Assembly (NCBI GenBank): GCA_026119855.1
Contig: JAOWBW010000060.1
Coordinates: 868,001 to 932,000 of the forward strand
Direction: 5' to 3'
DNA length: 64,000 nt
From: Campanula takesimana
Taxonomy: Eukaryota > Streptophyta > Magnoliopsida > Asterales > Campanulaceae
The notes under the pieces are model-generated. The model had not been told where the DNA came from and made no database searches. It was given only the letters and a program-made list of their open reading frames with translations. The position numbers and the translations under genes are program-made. Shown piece after piece: positions 1-10,174 of this stretch (position 1 is its first letter; each line of letters starts with the position of its first letter).

Positions 1-1964
1 ACAAGCATGATTCTAAACTGGGTTCTAGCGTCCATGCCCATATACTCAAATCAGGCCTTGATACCCATGTCGTTGCCAGCAATTCCCTCATAGCTATGTA
101 CACAAAATGTGGACGGATTATTGATGCAGCAAAGGTGTTTGATTATATGCCTGACAGAACTGTTGTCTCTTGGACTTCAATGATATCGGGTTATTGTCGA
201 CAAGGACTTACTGACTATGCACTTCACTTGTTTTTGCGGATGTTGGAGGTTTCTCAGCCTAATGAGTATACATTTGCTGTTGTGTTACAAGCTTGTGCAC
301 TGAGAAGTGATACGAGATTACTTCAAGTTGTGCATTGTTGTATTGTAAAATCTGGGTTCTTGTTTGATAATTTTTTGGTGAATTGTTTAATCGATGCATA
401 TGCTGTGAGTGGGAAAGTGGACTTTGCGGAAAGAATTTTGGAGAAATTTGACAATCGAGATGTGGTCTCGTGGACTTCAGTCATTTCAGGCTGTGTAAGC
501 AGTAGACTAATGGTCAGAGTGCTCGAGCTTTTTACTCAAATGCAGGAAGATGGGATCATGCCTAATGAGGTAACAGTTTTGAGCATTTTACAGGCTTGTT
601 CTGCTATTAATAAGCTGAAACTCTTTCAGTGGATTCATGGTTTCATTGTGAAAGCGGGATTTTGTGGGTACTCGTTTGTTGTGAATTCTTTAGTCCAGTT
701 GTATTCTGTTAATGGGTACTTTGTGGAAGGAGTAAAGGTGTTTTGTGAATTCTGCTATAGCGGTGAAGGTTTCTATCTTAGTCCAGAGACCATGGCTACC
801 CTTATTGATGGGTGTGGCAACTCCCGGTTTCTGAAGCTTGGGGAGGGAATTCATGGATATCTAATCAAGAATGGGTTTATGGCTAATACTATTGTGCAAA
901 ATGCATTGATTGACATGTACAGTGAGAACAAGCGGGATGATTCAGCATATCAGATTTATGCAAGAATGACAATTAGAGACGTAATTTCTGTGAATACTAT
1001 GATTTCGTGCTTAACACAAAATGAGAGATCAGACGAAGCTTTATGCATACTTAAGGAGATCCATAGCAATGGTTCAGAAAATAAGATTTCCCCAGATTTT
1101 GTTACAATGCTTGTGTCAATCCAAGCGAGTGCAAACATGGCGTCTTTGCCCATGGGTCAAGTCATTCATGGTTATGCAGCTAAAGCAGGAATGGTTGAAG
1201 ATATTTTTCTCCAGAACTCCTTGATCGACATGTATGCAAAGTCGGGCAGGTTAGATTTTGCTGAAAAGATATTTCTGGAGATGCCCGAGAAAGATATAAG
1301 TTCATGGAATTCAATGATTTCAGCATATGGAATGAATGCAAATGCAGTCTCAGCTCTACAGGTATTTTCAGAAATGAAAATTTCAAAAATCTACCAACCG
1401 AATGAAATCACATTCACAAACCTACTTTCTGCTTGCGCTCATGCTGGATTAGTGAAAGAAGGCTGTGAAATATTCAACTCCATGGAGAGCGAATATGGAA
1501 TTGAGCCAAGAATGGAACATTTTGCTTGCATGGTGGATTTATTGGGAAGGTCAGGAAGACTGAAAGAAGCCGAATCTTTGATAGAGAAGATGACAATGAG
1601 TCCAAGCTCTGATCTGTGGGGGTCCTTATTGGGTGCATCGTCAATGTTTGGGAATGTGGAGATGGCAGAAAAGGTGGCTAAGAAGCTTTCGGTTTTGGAA
1701 CCGAAGGGTAAAGCGTGGAGGGTGGCATTATCTAATGCTTATGCTAGTGTGGGTCGGTGGGAGGAGGCTGCTTTGGTTAGAAGCCAAACGAGGGGCGTAG
1801 AAGAGGTGGTGACGGAGGGAGGATGGAGTGCTGTGGAGGTGAGAGGTAATTTGTTTAGGTTTCTGACAAGCGATGTAAAGCATCCAGATAGTGAAATGAT
1901 TTATAGGGTTGTGAGTGGGATACATGACCATATCCGAGATGAAGAGATAATCAAAAGTTGCTAG
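1..1964 (+). CDS. PLS-class pentatricopeptide repeat (PPR) protein, E-type, 5' end outside window
   Basis: The frame is open from base 3 to the TAG at 1962-1964. The first in-frame ATG (96) is internal, because the 31 codons before it already read as PPR sequence (VHAHILKSGLD, NSLIAMYTKCG). Repeats of about 35 residues follow one another to the end, with landmarks such as VVSWTSMISGY, NCLIDAYAVSGKVDFA, SLIDMYAKSGRLDFAEKIF and ITFTNLLSACAHAGLVKEG. The mixed repeat lengths are typical of the PLS subclass. From about base 1605 (SSDLWGSLLGA) the protein enters an E/E+ type tail and stops with no DYW deaminase domain. Proteins of this family are imported into mitochondria or chloroplasts and bind single RNAs; E-type members usually serve C-to-U editing with a partner deaminase. 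No intron is seen, as is usual for the family. The organelle and the RNA target cannot be told, since the N-terminus is missing. Family is certain, function inferred. Confidence 0.95.
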   Translation, partial: KHDSKLGSSVHAHILKSGLDTHVVASNSLIAMYTKCGRIIDAAKVFDYMPDRTVVSWTSMISGYCRQGLTDYALHLFLRMLEVSQPNEYTFAVVLQACALRSDTRLLQVVHCCIVKSGFLFDNFLVNCLIDAYAVSGKVDFAERILEKFDNRDVVSWTSVISGCVSSRLMVRVLELFTQMQEDGIMPNEVTVLSILQACSAINKLKLFQWIHGFIVKAGFCGYSFVVNSLVQLYSVNGYFVEGVKVFCEFCYSGEGFYLSPETMATLIDGCGNSRFLKLGEGIHGYLIKNGFMANTIVQNALIDMYSENKRDDSAYQIYARMTIRDVISVNTMISCLTQNERSDEALCILKEIHSNGSENKISPDFVTMLVSIQASANMASLPMGQVIHGYAAKAGMVEDIFLQNSLIDMYAKSGRLDFAEKIFLEMPEKDISSWNSMISAYGMNANAVSALQVFSEMKISKIYQPNEITFTNLLSACAHAGLVKEGCEIFNSMESEYGIEPRMEHFACMVDLLGRSGRLKEAESLIEKMTMSPSSDLWGSLLGASSMFGNVEMAEKVAKKLSVLEPKGKAWRVALSNAYASVGRWEEAALVRSQTRGVEEVVTEGGWSAVEVRGNLFRFLTSDVKHPDSEMIYRVVSGIHDHIRDEEIIKSC

Positions 1965-2070
1965 CTGCTATTTGTAGGTGAAAGCTGTGATATAGATGTC
2001 ACACTTGACTTTTTTTTTTTTTTTTTTCAAACTTGATTGAACTTTAACAAACATTTTACGAAAAATAAGA

Positions 2071-2340
2071 CTCCCTCCGTCCCAAAGTATATGTACACCC
2101 TCTCATTTACACGAAAAATTAAGAAATGGTGGAAGAGATGTAAAGTGTTGTGAGTATAAAAGTAAAGTAGGAGAGAGAATGAGTGTGAGGGAATAGTAAG
2201 TTGATTGGTGTCGTGAGAATAAAAGTAAAGTAGAAGAGATAATGAGTGGAAAGAATAGTAAAGATTCTTTGCCATTTTTGAAAGTGAACATATACTCTAG
2301 GACGGACTAAAAATGAATGTACATATACTACTGAGGGAGT
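2071..2340. repeat. Stowaway-like MITE
   Basis: The left end reads CTCCCTCCGTCCCAAAGTA and the right end GGGAGT, with inverted-repeat-like arms (gaacatatactct near the right end) and no ORF. The left TA target site is not preserved. Located between the PPR gene and the 3' end of the eS10 gene. Confidence 0.7.
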
Positions 2341-2815
2341 ATTATGTTCATGAAATTTTAAAAATAGTTCTTGATAACGTTTGTGTTGGTGTTTCAATAA
2401 CCATTTTCAGAATAACATAAATGAAAATTAAATTTGCACAACTTTTTAATCAAAATTCAACAAAGTTGACTAAAAGTCGTTGCGCTATAGTATTTGTTTT
2501 GGCACAGATACTTGTAAAACTTGAAGGTCAGTCTGATGCAAGATAACTGATTGAATATAACAACCGAAAATCCAAGAATGAACCGAAAAATCCGAAAATC
2601 CAAGAATGAACCGTACTATGTACGACAGCATTGACAACAAAATTGGCATAACTAGATGTTTGGAGAAAGCTAACTTTAGATTACCAAACTCAGTAACAAG
2701 AAGAGAGGTATTACGTTAGCACGAATCCCTAGCCAAATCAGTGAAAGAAGAAGTTGGATGGAACTACTTTCTTAGGCTAATAAAATGGATTTCTTGAGAC
2801 CTGCAAATTACATTC
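2341..2815. other. Intergenic spacer holding eS10 3' flank
   Basis: No coding signal. It contains a short direct repeat (aaccgaaaatccaagaatga-like, about 2562-2608) and should hold the 3' UTR and polyadenylation region of the eS10 gene, which is read leftwards into it. No clear terminator motif was identified. Confidence 0.5.
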
Positions 2816-5800
2816 TCACGGAAGATTTGAACCAGTGGGTCCTGCACCAAAGCTACCAGCACCTCGACCAAATCCGCTCCTTCCGCCAGGACCCTGTAAC
2901 ACAAGAAAAAAAGTCAACTTACAGAAAACAGATACAATTCACAACACTAGATCACAGACAAATTGCCATCCCTAAATATAGTAGAGGGTAACATCAAGGA
3001 AACAACAAACAAAGCAGCGAAGATAGAATTGAAAGATGCACCGTGAAACCTAATCACCCAAGCTCTAGCAAAGCACCAATGAAATACTCCCTCTTCCTCA
3101 AATTGATAGTCCCGTTTGACTTTCCAAACATTTTAAGGTTATATTATGAGTTTTGGAAATTCAGTGATTTTGAAGCCTTGTTTTTGGAAATCGGACAAGC
3201 TTTCTGGGACAAACAAAAAGTTCCAATGGGACTATCATTTTGGGACGGGGGAACAAAGATACTAACATCATACAAGAAGCTTTGTGTGATTGTGTCTATA
3301 TGCAAGTATGAACAAGATTTTATCCCTTTCTTTTTATGGCGTAACCCAAAATGGCAGCAACAACTTACCCTAAAAGATGGTTGATAGTCAGCAGGGGCTC
3401 CACCCTTTTCGCCAGCCTCGCTAGTAGGTCCACCTCGAGGACCTCCACGGTATCCATCTCTATCACCGAACCTTGGTCTTTCTCCATCACCCCTCGGTGG
3501 GCCACTATATAAAACATTATCGGCAAAATAAAAAACCATTTAACATACACACAAAACTTTATTAACCATTCAACAGATAGCCAGCATGACCACATCTATG
3601 CCAATCAAAGAAACATTAATAAACAAAAATTCTCCAAGAGTGAGTATAAAGTTTAGTAAGTGATTGTTACACCCCCACCCCCACCCCCCAACTGACATGG
3701 AGAATAATCACGTCTGACAACATAGCCTTCAGAGACATTTGTCTTCCATCAAGAACATTACAATGTTTTAAAGGCCTATGCACTTAATATCAAGGCGTGG
3801 GCTATAATTCATCACATCTATATCACTGCAAAAGTCATCAGTACATTTTTTATTTTTATTTTGCAAAGGGATTTTATGATAAACAAGTACATTTTGCGTT
3901 AGGGGGAGATTGTCATCTGAGCAAAAAAATCACATTTGAAATAAACATTAACTAGCTTTACACCACTGCATTAACAAATAAGTTTGACAAATTAACTTTA
4001 AAAATAAAGAAGATTATTATATGAACAAAGAATATTTTAGAAAATGTAATTTTTGAAGACATTAATTTCAACACAAATAATATTTAAAATTAAAAGAGTT
4101 CTCATTTACCAAAAATAGTAATTTTATTAAATATGTATCTATTTATTATTAGATGAAAAAATCAATTATTATTAACATTTGTGTAGTTATTGTAACAAAA
4201 TAATAGTAATAATTATCTTTTTTTGATAACTTTTTAAACTTTTGTAAGGAGAATGATAAATAAAATAATCTAAAAGTAGACATCCTTCAAACAAAAAGAT
4301 GAAATAAAAAACCTAAATGCAAAATCCACCCGCATAAACTGGAAAAAAAATCTCGATTAAGCAATTTTGGGTGAAAGATTATCCCACGCCTTTTTAGCGT
4401 TAAATTTGATTGAACATTTGACAAATAATCTAAATTTATTTAATTATTCAAACGAAAAATTAGAAATTGTTATTAGTAGTATTTTTAATGGTGTATTTAT
4501 CATAAGTTTTAGAATTCATTGATAATTATTTTTCCCAAGTCTTTAGTCATAGACTCATAGTTCAATAAAATTTACCACTAAGATAATGAGACGGTCTTTC
4601 CAAGATTAAGAAAGAATCATCTTTAAATTTGCTGAGCAATGGCCAAATGCCTAAAATTTGTATGATAATTACTCTTTAGTTGACGGCGGTAGATTTTTTG
4701 AAACTTTTTTAATAGTGTAATTATTAACTGTGTGAGAATTAATTCCACGCTATTGCTAAAAAAGTTTTAAGTTTCTATTTTAGTAAGTAGAGGTTTTTGG
4801 AGGGAAAATCACTTCGGCTTTTTTATAAATATAGTTATAGATAAGTTGTTAGATGATATTCTAATATACAAAAAAATGTTGTACAATTATATCTTATCTA
4901 TCGTGAGAACCGTGAGAACTTAATGTATCCAATGATGTATCCCCAAGTGCACATTGGATACATTAGTTTGGATACATTAGTTTTTACCTAATGTATCCAA
5001 TGATGTATCCAAGTCAAGTAATGTATCCAATGATGTATCCAAGTGAACCATTGGATACATTAGTTTTTTACCTAGTGTATTCAAGTTCTCACGGTTCTCA
5101 CGATATTTAGGTTCTCACAGGAGCACGACCCTATATATATATATATATAAACACTCAAGTCTTCCGCCAAGCTCTTTAGTGAAAATAGATTTTGTTTTCG
5201 TTTATATCTCAGAAAAAATACATTGCAATAATTGTGTTGATTTCACAAACTAAAATACATTGGTAATCTAAACAACCAATCATTAAATTATGACATTTGG
5301 ACTGTAAACATATAATCTAAACCTAGCTGCCTATGGAACTTATTAAACTTCCTTATTCCCCCTAAACTTCATTTTCCCTTCTCTGTCTTCTTTTCTCCTA
5401 TTTTCTTTATCATTTCTTTTATCACAAATACTACCTTCTCCGTTCCTTTTTGCCATTAAACAAAAGTTTTAAAATTAAGAATGCATTATAAGTATTTTAT
5501 CTAATTAAATTTCTCTACACACACACTTATTTTTTTATTATTTTTAACAAATATTACTACTATAACAAGGGTGAAATTTGACAAATCATAACTTGCTTAA
5601 ATATGCAAGAGGCGGCTTCCAGGTCACACGGCAACATCTCAACCATTGTGTCAAAGCTCCCCTTCCAGTTGTATATTACTACATTGATTATAAATTTTCA
5701 TTATAATCCTTTTTACTTATTTTTTTTCTTTATCTTTAAGTATTTAATAAAGAATAAATATATTTTCCTTATATCTTTTAAAAAGATAAGTTTAATGTTT

Positions 5801-5847
5801 CTAATTTAGCAAGTAGGGGTTTTTGGAGGGAAAGGCACTTGAGCTTT

Positions 5848-5887
<40 letters not shown>

Positions 5888-6473
5888 TATACGTTATTGA
5901 ACAATATTCCAATATACAGAAAATTGATGTACAATAAGATCTTATCGATCTAGAGACACTATCTATATCTATATCTATATGTGTATATATATATATATAA
6001 AAGCTGAAGTGCTCTTCCCGCCAAAACCTCTTTACTAAAATAGTTTTTTTTTTTTTTTTACATCTCAAAAAACAATGCAATAATTGTGCTGATTTCCCAA
6101 TTAAAATACATTGGTAATCTAAATAACCTATCAATAATTATGACATTTGGACTATAAACCTATAATCTAAACCTAGTTGCCTAGAAAACTTATTAAACTT
6201 CCTTATTCCCCCAAGAGTTCATTTCTATTCTCTCTCTTTTTTCTTTATCCTTCTTCTTTCTTTTCTAGTTTTATAATCTCAAGAAAACTTATTAAACTTC
6301 CTTATTCCCCCTAGAGTTCATTTCCATTCTCTCTCTTTTTTCTTTATCCTTCTTTCTTTTCTAGTTTTATAATCTCACAAATTTATGTTCTCCATTCCTT
6401 TTTGGCATTTAACAAAAGTTTTAAAATTAAGAATGCATAATAAATATTTTATCTAATTCATTATATATATAAT

Positions 6474-6508
<35 letters not shown>

Positions 6509-9500
6509 GTATCTGTTTTTTATTATTTTAAATAAATATTATTACTCCCTCCGTTCCAAAGTACATGTCGTTTTAAGAGTTAATTTTTGTTTCAAAATAC
6601 TTGACGTTTTACTATTTTCAAGGCATATTTGATGTTATATACCAATTATACCCTTATTTACGATAAAGAGGTATCTCTTGCACCAGTAGTTAATTGCTAA
6701 GTACATGAATTATTTTCGGGGTACACGAGACTTTTTCACTTGTATTAATTGCATTCCTTAATATGTGTGGAGAAGTCTAAAACGACATGTATAATGAAAC
6801 GGGGGGAGTACTATATACCACAAGGGTGAAATGTTGGCAAATATTGACCTGTAGGATGCTTTTCAGGACTTGAACCCATGACCGCTAGCCCACTAGGTCA
6901 CACGGCAACACCTCAACCAGTGCGCTCAACTTCCAATTGCATATTACTCTATAGTATATAAATTTTCCATATAATTCTTTTAACTTATTTTTCATTTATC
7001 GTTTAGTATTTAACAATCTATGAATACATTGTATCTTTATATTTTTCTAATGGAGTGTATTTATTAAAATAATTCAATTAATAGTCATTGTTTTCGCATT
7101 ATCATATTCAATAATCATGTGCATCGCCCGGGTGTTATACTAGTTTAATTTAAAGGCGCATGCATAGTCATACCCTTAAAACTAGAATTTAATCCCATCT
7201 AGAGTACATTTTGTTTCTTTTCTGAACTTTAATATGCAGGTGAAAGTAGCCAAATTAGATGTCCTAAATGAGAGCTACAATAGAAACATAGAAAAGCCTA
7301 GACAAGTACACATAAATTCAAGGAGTCGAATAAAAACTAGAATAAGCAAATGGGCAATGCTAGGGGCACAAAAGAAGTTCACAAAATGATGGATACAAAA
7401 TGAGGTGGCGATATTTTATTGGTTACATCGATAGTGGACCCGGCACACTCTATTTAAAAACACAAATAAAATCTTGACACATCATTTTATAGACCAAATT
7501 TTGTGACACTTTTTTGTGACTTTATATTTACCCTAAGCAAATAAGAGTCATAAAGTTATGATGACTTACCAATTGTATACTCCCTCGGTTTCATGTGAAT
7601 TGAGACTTATTTCCCTTTTCATCTGTTTCACCTCAATTGAGACTGCCCAAAATGGCAAACTTTTTAATATTTTATATTCACCCAGCCCCACCCATTTAAC
7701 CCCACTAATTCTCTCTCTTCATTTTCCACCACTCATTTTATCCAACCAACACTACTATTTACCCCACTCATTCTCTCTCTTCATTTTCCACCACACATTC
7801 ACTACTTTCTCTTAATTATTGTGCCCATTTTTTTTGTCTCAATTCACATGAAACGGAGGGAGTATTACTCTATTGATTATAAATTTTCATTATTGTTTTC
7901 AATGATCACGGGCGTTATACTAGTTTAATTTAAAGACTCATGCCTACAGTCATACCCTCAAACCGAAATTTAAGCCCATCTAGAGTACATTTTGTTTACT
8001 TTCTAAACTTTATTGTGTAGGTACAATTAGCCAAATTAGATGTCCTAAATGAGGCCTGCAATAAAAAGTTGGGTAAATTGCTATTTGGTAACCCGAGTTT
8101 GTAAACGTATCGATTTGATTCCTCAGTTTGTCAATTTGTTGCAATTCGATGTAAAAACTAACAAAGTGTTAATTGTTTAACGAAATTGAAGCCATGTGCA
8201 TGACACATGACTTTTAAAGGAATACTTCAGTCAAATATGTTCCAAAATAAAACAAATCTGCTAATGGAAAAACAAAATAAAAAATAGAGGAAAACTCCCA
8301 TTTAAACCCATACATCAAAACCCAAAAGTCTTTGAGCCACCACACTAACTCCTCCGGCCATTTCCACCACCGCATGATAAGACAAACAAATATGAATTTC
8401 ATAAATCTCTCTCAGTGGCTAAGCTCGCTCTTTGGTAGTTGTAGTTATGTTTGTGTGCGTGCGTATCATGTGTGTGGTTTTTGACAGGTTGGAGATGGGA
8501 GTTGATAATGGTTGGGGTTGACGTGGTGATGGGGGTGTGGGTGGGGGTTGGCGTGGTGGTGGTGAATATAGTGGTGGTGAGTGGCTGCAGTTGGTGGTTG
8601 TTGCTAGTGTTGGTGTTAATGGAGATGGTAATGTAGCGGATATATAGATCTCGTTAGATATTTCACAAATAGAGGGATATATTTGATTTTTATAGTCAGC
8701 TCTGTTAGTTTCGTTAAATGCGCTAAGAAAATGACAAATTTGCCCCAAACAAAGTCATGTGCGTGGCACATGGATTGGATTCTGTTAAAAAAGTAACACC
8801 TAGTTAGTTTTTACATACAAATTAACAAACATTGGAATCGAATTGGTGCGTTTACGACCTCGGGTTGGGGATTGCAAAAGGGTGACAAACACATGTTACC
8901 AAATTGCAAATTGCCCTAAAAAGTTAAAAACATAGAAAAGCCAAGACAAGTAATCATAAATTCAAGGAGTCAATATAAAAGTTAGATTAAGCAAATGAGT
9001 GCCGTGAAATTAAACAAGTAAAACTGGAATTACCGAGGGCGGTCACCGGGAGGACCGCCAGTGGGCCTGCCAAGGGGCTTTGCAGATTTCTTCAAAGTAG
9101 CAGGGACAATATCGGAAGGCAAGTTAAGGTAGGTCCGGAGAAATTCAATTCCATCATTGGTTAGGAACCAGTAGTAGTGCATCCAGGCAAAGGTCTCCTT
9201 GACATACTCCTTAGATTTGAAGCTCTGCATCAGCTTAATCACCTGCAAATTGGGCACATTGATCTCTGGATGCTTGGCCAAGTTGTAATCTTTCTTTGCA
9301 AAGCAAACTCCCTCTGTATAAAATTCATTGAATATAATGAATATACAAAGACACTCCCTCCGTCCCAAAATAAATGTCCAAAACAATTTTAAAAAATTAC
9401 ATTCATTCTGGGAAGGAGTTTGTAATAATTACACACAGAAAATTCACTCACAAATCACAATCACACAGATACATGCACATATAATCAAATGGGCGCACAT

Positions 9501-9696
9501 CCAAGAACATACACTGAAATTCACACACAAACACACATTGGAATGAAGAGACATACAGACCTTGAAAGAGGTACTTGGAGATTTCCCGGCGGTTCTTCTC
9601 TGTAATAATCTAAGCAATTAAAACAATTTAAGTAAGAAAATAATAATGCAGAAACAAAATGAATATGTTAGGGTGAGCGGAAGAGATAGCGACCAT
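2816..9696 (-). CDS. RPS10: 40S ribosomal protein eS10 (RPS10), five exons
   Basis: Component of the cytosolic small ribosomal subunit. Exons on the minus strand: 9696-9694 (ATG only), 9609-9561, 9313-9034, 3504-3369, 2893-2816; the total is 546 nt, giving 181 aa plus TGA at 2816-2818, the usual length for plant eS10. All introns are GT-AG and phases agree at each junction. Exon 2 encodes the conserved start ITEKNRREISKYLFQ. Exon 3 carries CFAKKDYNLAKHPEI, LQVIKLMQSFKSKEYV and FAWMHYYWFLTNDGIEFLR, the winged-helix core. Exons 4-5 encode the Gly/Arg/Pro-rich tail ending in GAGSFGAGPTGSNLP. Intron 3 (9033-3505) is about 5.5 kb and packed with transposons; intron 4 holds a MITE. Exon 1 is the least certain part: its donor (ATG|GTCGCT) is weak, but the next exon lacks a start and begins exactly at the codon after the initiator Met. 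I see no break in the coding exons. Confidence 0.93.
3087..3253. repeat. Stowaway-like MITE in eS10 intron 4
   Basis: Short element after a TA dinucleotide. Left arm CTCCCTCTTCCTCAAATTGA continues to ATAGTCCCGTTTGACTTT. The right arm is its imperfect inverse (aaagttccaatgggactatc, then attttgggacggggga). No coding capacity. It lies between exons 4 and 5 and does not disturb the splice sites. Confidence 0.7.
3510..4769. other. eS10 intron 3, AT-rich part
   Basis: Intronic DNA with high AT content and a C-rich run (acccccacccccaccccccaa, about 3668-3690). No gene, no clear transposon end. Confidence 0.5.
4770..5190. repeat. Inverted-repeat element interrupted by an octamer-rich foldback element
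   Basis: The outer arms (ctattttagtaagtagaggt at about 4780 and the inverse cttccgccaagctctttagt at 5161-5180) match those of the second copy at 5800-6045. Between them, from about 4903 to 5103, lies a second inverted-repeat unit bounded by CGTGAGAACCGTGAGAACTT and its inverse AAGTTCTCACGGTTCTCACG. Its core is built of ATGTATCC and GGATACAT octamers in both orientations. The copy at 5800-6045 lacks this core, so the octamer unit was inserted here. Confidence 0.65.
5800..6045. repeat. Second copy of the inverted-repeat element, with TA and GA microsatellites
   Basis: Left arm gcaagtaggggtttttggag and right arm tcccgccaaaacctctttac form an imperfect inverted repeat. Inside are (TA)n, (GA)n and tatcta repeats at about 5850-5888 and 5950-6000. 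No ORF. Confidence 0.6.
6545..6808. repeat. Stowaway-like MITE with TA target duplication
   Basis: Begins CTCCCTCCGTTCCAAAGTAC, ends with the inverse (cgacatgtataatgaaac then ggggggag), and is flanked on both sides by TA. No coding capacity. Confidence 0.8.
6858..6935 (-). repeat. tRNA-derived, SINE-like head (pol III box A and box B)
   Basis: On the minus strand GAGCGCACTGGTTGAGGTG carries a box A-like sequence, and GGTTCAAGTCC (6866-6876) is a good box B about 40 nt further on. The stretch is like a tRNA but does not fold cleanly into one and has no aminoacyl stem. A worn copy lies at about 5605-5655. A tRNA-derived SINE head is the likely origin; a decayed tRNA gene is the alternative. 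Confidence 0.55.
7100..7143 (+). mobile_element. Decayed Helitron-like 3' terminus
   Basis: GTGCATCGCCCGGGTGTTATACTAG followed by T: a worn hairpin, then CTAG with insertion before T, as in plant Helitron 3' ends. The flanking block (tagtttaatttaaag to gccaaattagatgtcctaaa) recurs after the second terminus at 7920-7923, so the region is duplicated. No 5' end was found and no Rep/helicase is encoded. Confidence 0.5.
7352..7533 (+). repeat. ~180-bp MULE-type MITE, copy A
   Basis: Starts GGGCAATGCTAGGGGCACAA and ends GTGACTTTATATTTACCC, an imperfect terminal inverted repeat. It is flanked by the exact 9-bp duplication TAAGCAAAT (7343-7351 and 7534-7542). A 9-bp duplication is the mark of Mutator-superfamily insertion. 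No ORF. Confidence 0.85.
7580..7862. repeat. Stowaway-like MITE with long arms and TA duplication
   Basis: Left CTCCCTCGGTTTCATGTGAA, right the inverse (ttcacatgaaacggagggag), TA on both sides. The arms extend about 30 bp with few mismatches. Confidence 0.85.
7895..7923 (+). mobile_element. Second decayed Helitron-like 3' terminus
   Basis: gatcacgggcgttatactag followed by T and by the same flanking block as after 7143. It shows that the Helitron end plus its flank was duplicated in tandem within eS10 intron 3; the MITEs at 7352-7533 and 7580-7862 lie between the two copies. Confidence 0.45.
8071..8916. mobile_element. Non-autonomous MULE with ~110-bp terminal inverted repeats
   Basis: Left end GGGTAAATTGCTATTTGGTAAC, right end the inverse (tgttaccaaattgcaaattgccc), with related sequence for about 110 bp inward. 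It is flanked by the exact 9-bp duplication TAAAAAGTT (8062-8070 and 8917-8925). The interior has a GT-rich low-complexity stretch (about 8450-8640) that opens spurious ORFs on both strands. No transposase is visible. Confidence 0.85.
9353..9425. repeat. MITE-end fragment in eS10 intron 2
   Basis: CACTCCCTCCGTCCCAAAATAAATGTCC followed 40 bp later by a weak inverse (cattctgggaaggagt). A solo or deleted Stowaway-like end within intron 2. Confidence 0.55.
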
Positions 9697-9890
9697 GGCG
9701 GCGACGGCAGGGAGACGGAGAGGGGTCGGAAAGAGAAGCTCAGGCCGTCGACCTCTGCTCTGAACCGCTCAAGTTTGCTTCCTTGCCTTGTTGCTCAAAA
9801 CCCTAACTTCAGATATTCGGCGTATATTTGTAAACGGCGGGTTACTGTAAACGTTTGGGCTTAATTTCTGACCTGTTTTGGGCTTTTGCG
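9697..9890 (-). promoter_or_regulatory. eS10 promoter/5' UTR with telo-box and two site II elements
   Basis: A telo-box AAACCCTAA lies at 9798-9806. Two site II elements (TGGGCT) lie at 9856-9861 and 9879-9884. All sit within 200 bp upstream of the proposed eS10 start. This pairing is well known in plant ribosomal-protein promoters, where TCP-type factors and telo-box binding proteins act in dividing cells. It independently supports 9694-9696 as the start region. Confidence 0.8.
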
Positions 9891-9979
9891 TCCGCATTTC
9901 TTTTCTCTCCAAAAAATATTCCTGGCCATCTATCTACTACTACACCTATATCAAATTACTCACTTCGTCCCAAAAAAAT

Positions 9980-10165
9980 GTGAGATAATAAAGTTACAAA
10001 AGATAGCTGTAAAATATGGCCTACAACAAAATGATGTGTTATAAATTGTGTTGGTGTTTTTAATTAGAGTGTGTCGGGTCCAGTATCGATGTGGCGAATG
10101 AAATATCGTCACCACATCATATATCATTCATTTTGTAAACTTCTTTTGTAAAACTAACATTGCCC
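9980..10165 (-). repeat. ~180-bp MULE-type MITE, copy E (reverse orientation)
   Basis: Reverse of copy A, about 180 bp, ending ACATTGCCC on the plus strand, with the shared core gtgtcgggtcc. The most diverged copy, yet flanked by exact CAAAAAAAT (9971-9979 and 10166-10174). It lies in the spacer between the divergent eS10 and bL25 genes. Confidence 0.75.
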
Positions 10166-10174
10166 CAAAAAAAT

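Larger units (their letters stand above)
4770..7020. repeat. Tandemly duplicated segment inside eS10 intron 3
   Basis: About 4770-5790 and 5800-7020 share the same order of blocks: the short inverted-repeat element, a block with aatacattggtaatctaaa, a block with cttattaaacttccttattc, a polypyrimidine tract and a tRNA-derived stretch ending in cacacggcaaca(t/c)ctcaacca. In copy 2 the cttattaaacttcc block is doubled again (about 6188-6275 and 6284-6370), and a Stowaway-like MITE was added at 6545-6808. Confidence 0.65.

Noticed and set aside
3043..3384. 113-codon frame on the plus strand
   Set aside because: It spans a MITE and the antisense of eS10 exon 4; no coding signal of its own.
4925..5090. 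Regularly repeated octamers that could suggest a CRISPR-like array
   Set aside because: Units are 8 bp, occur in both orientations, have no constant spacer and lie in a plant intron; it is a foldback repeat.
6858..6935. A tRNA gene on the minus strand
   Set aside because: Boxes A and B are present but no acceptor stem or clean cloverleaf can be drawn; treated as a SINE-like relic.
8451..8636. Val/Trp/Gly-rich open frame and Pro/Thr-rich frame on the opposite strand
   Set aside because: Both are readings of one GT-rich low-complexity stretch inside a MULE.
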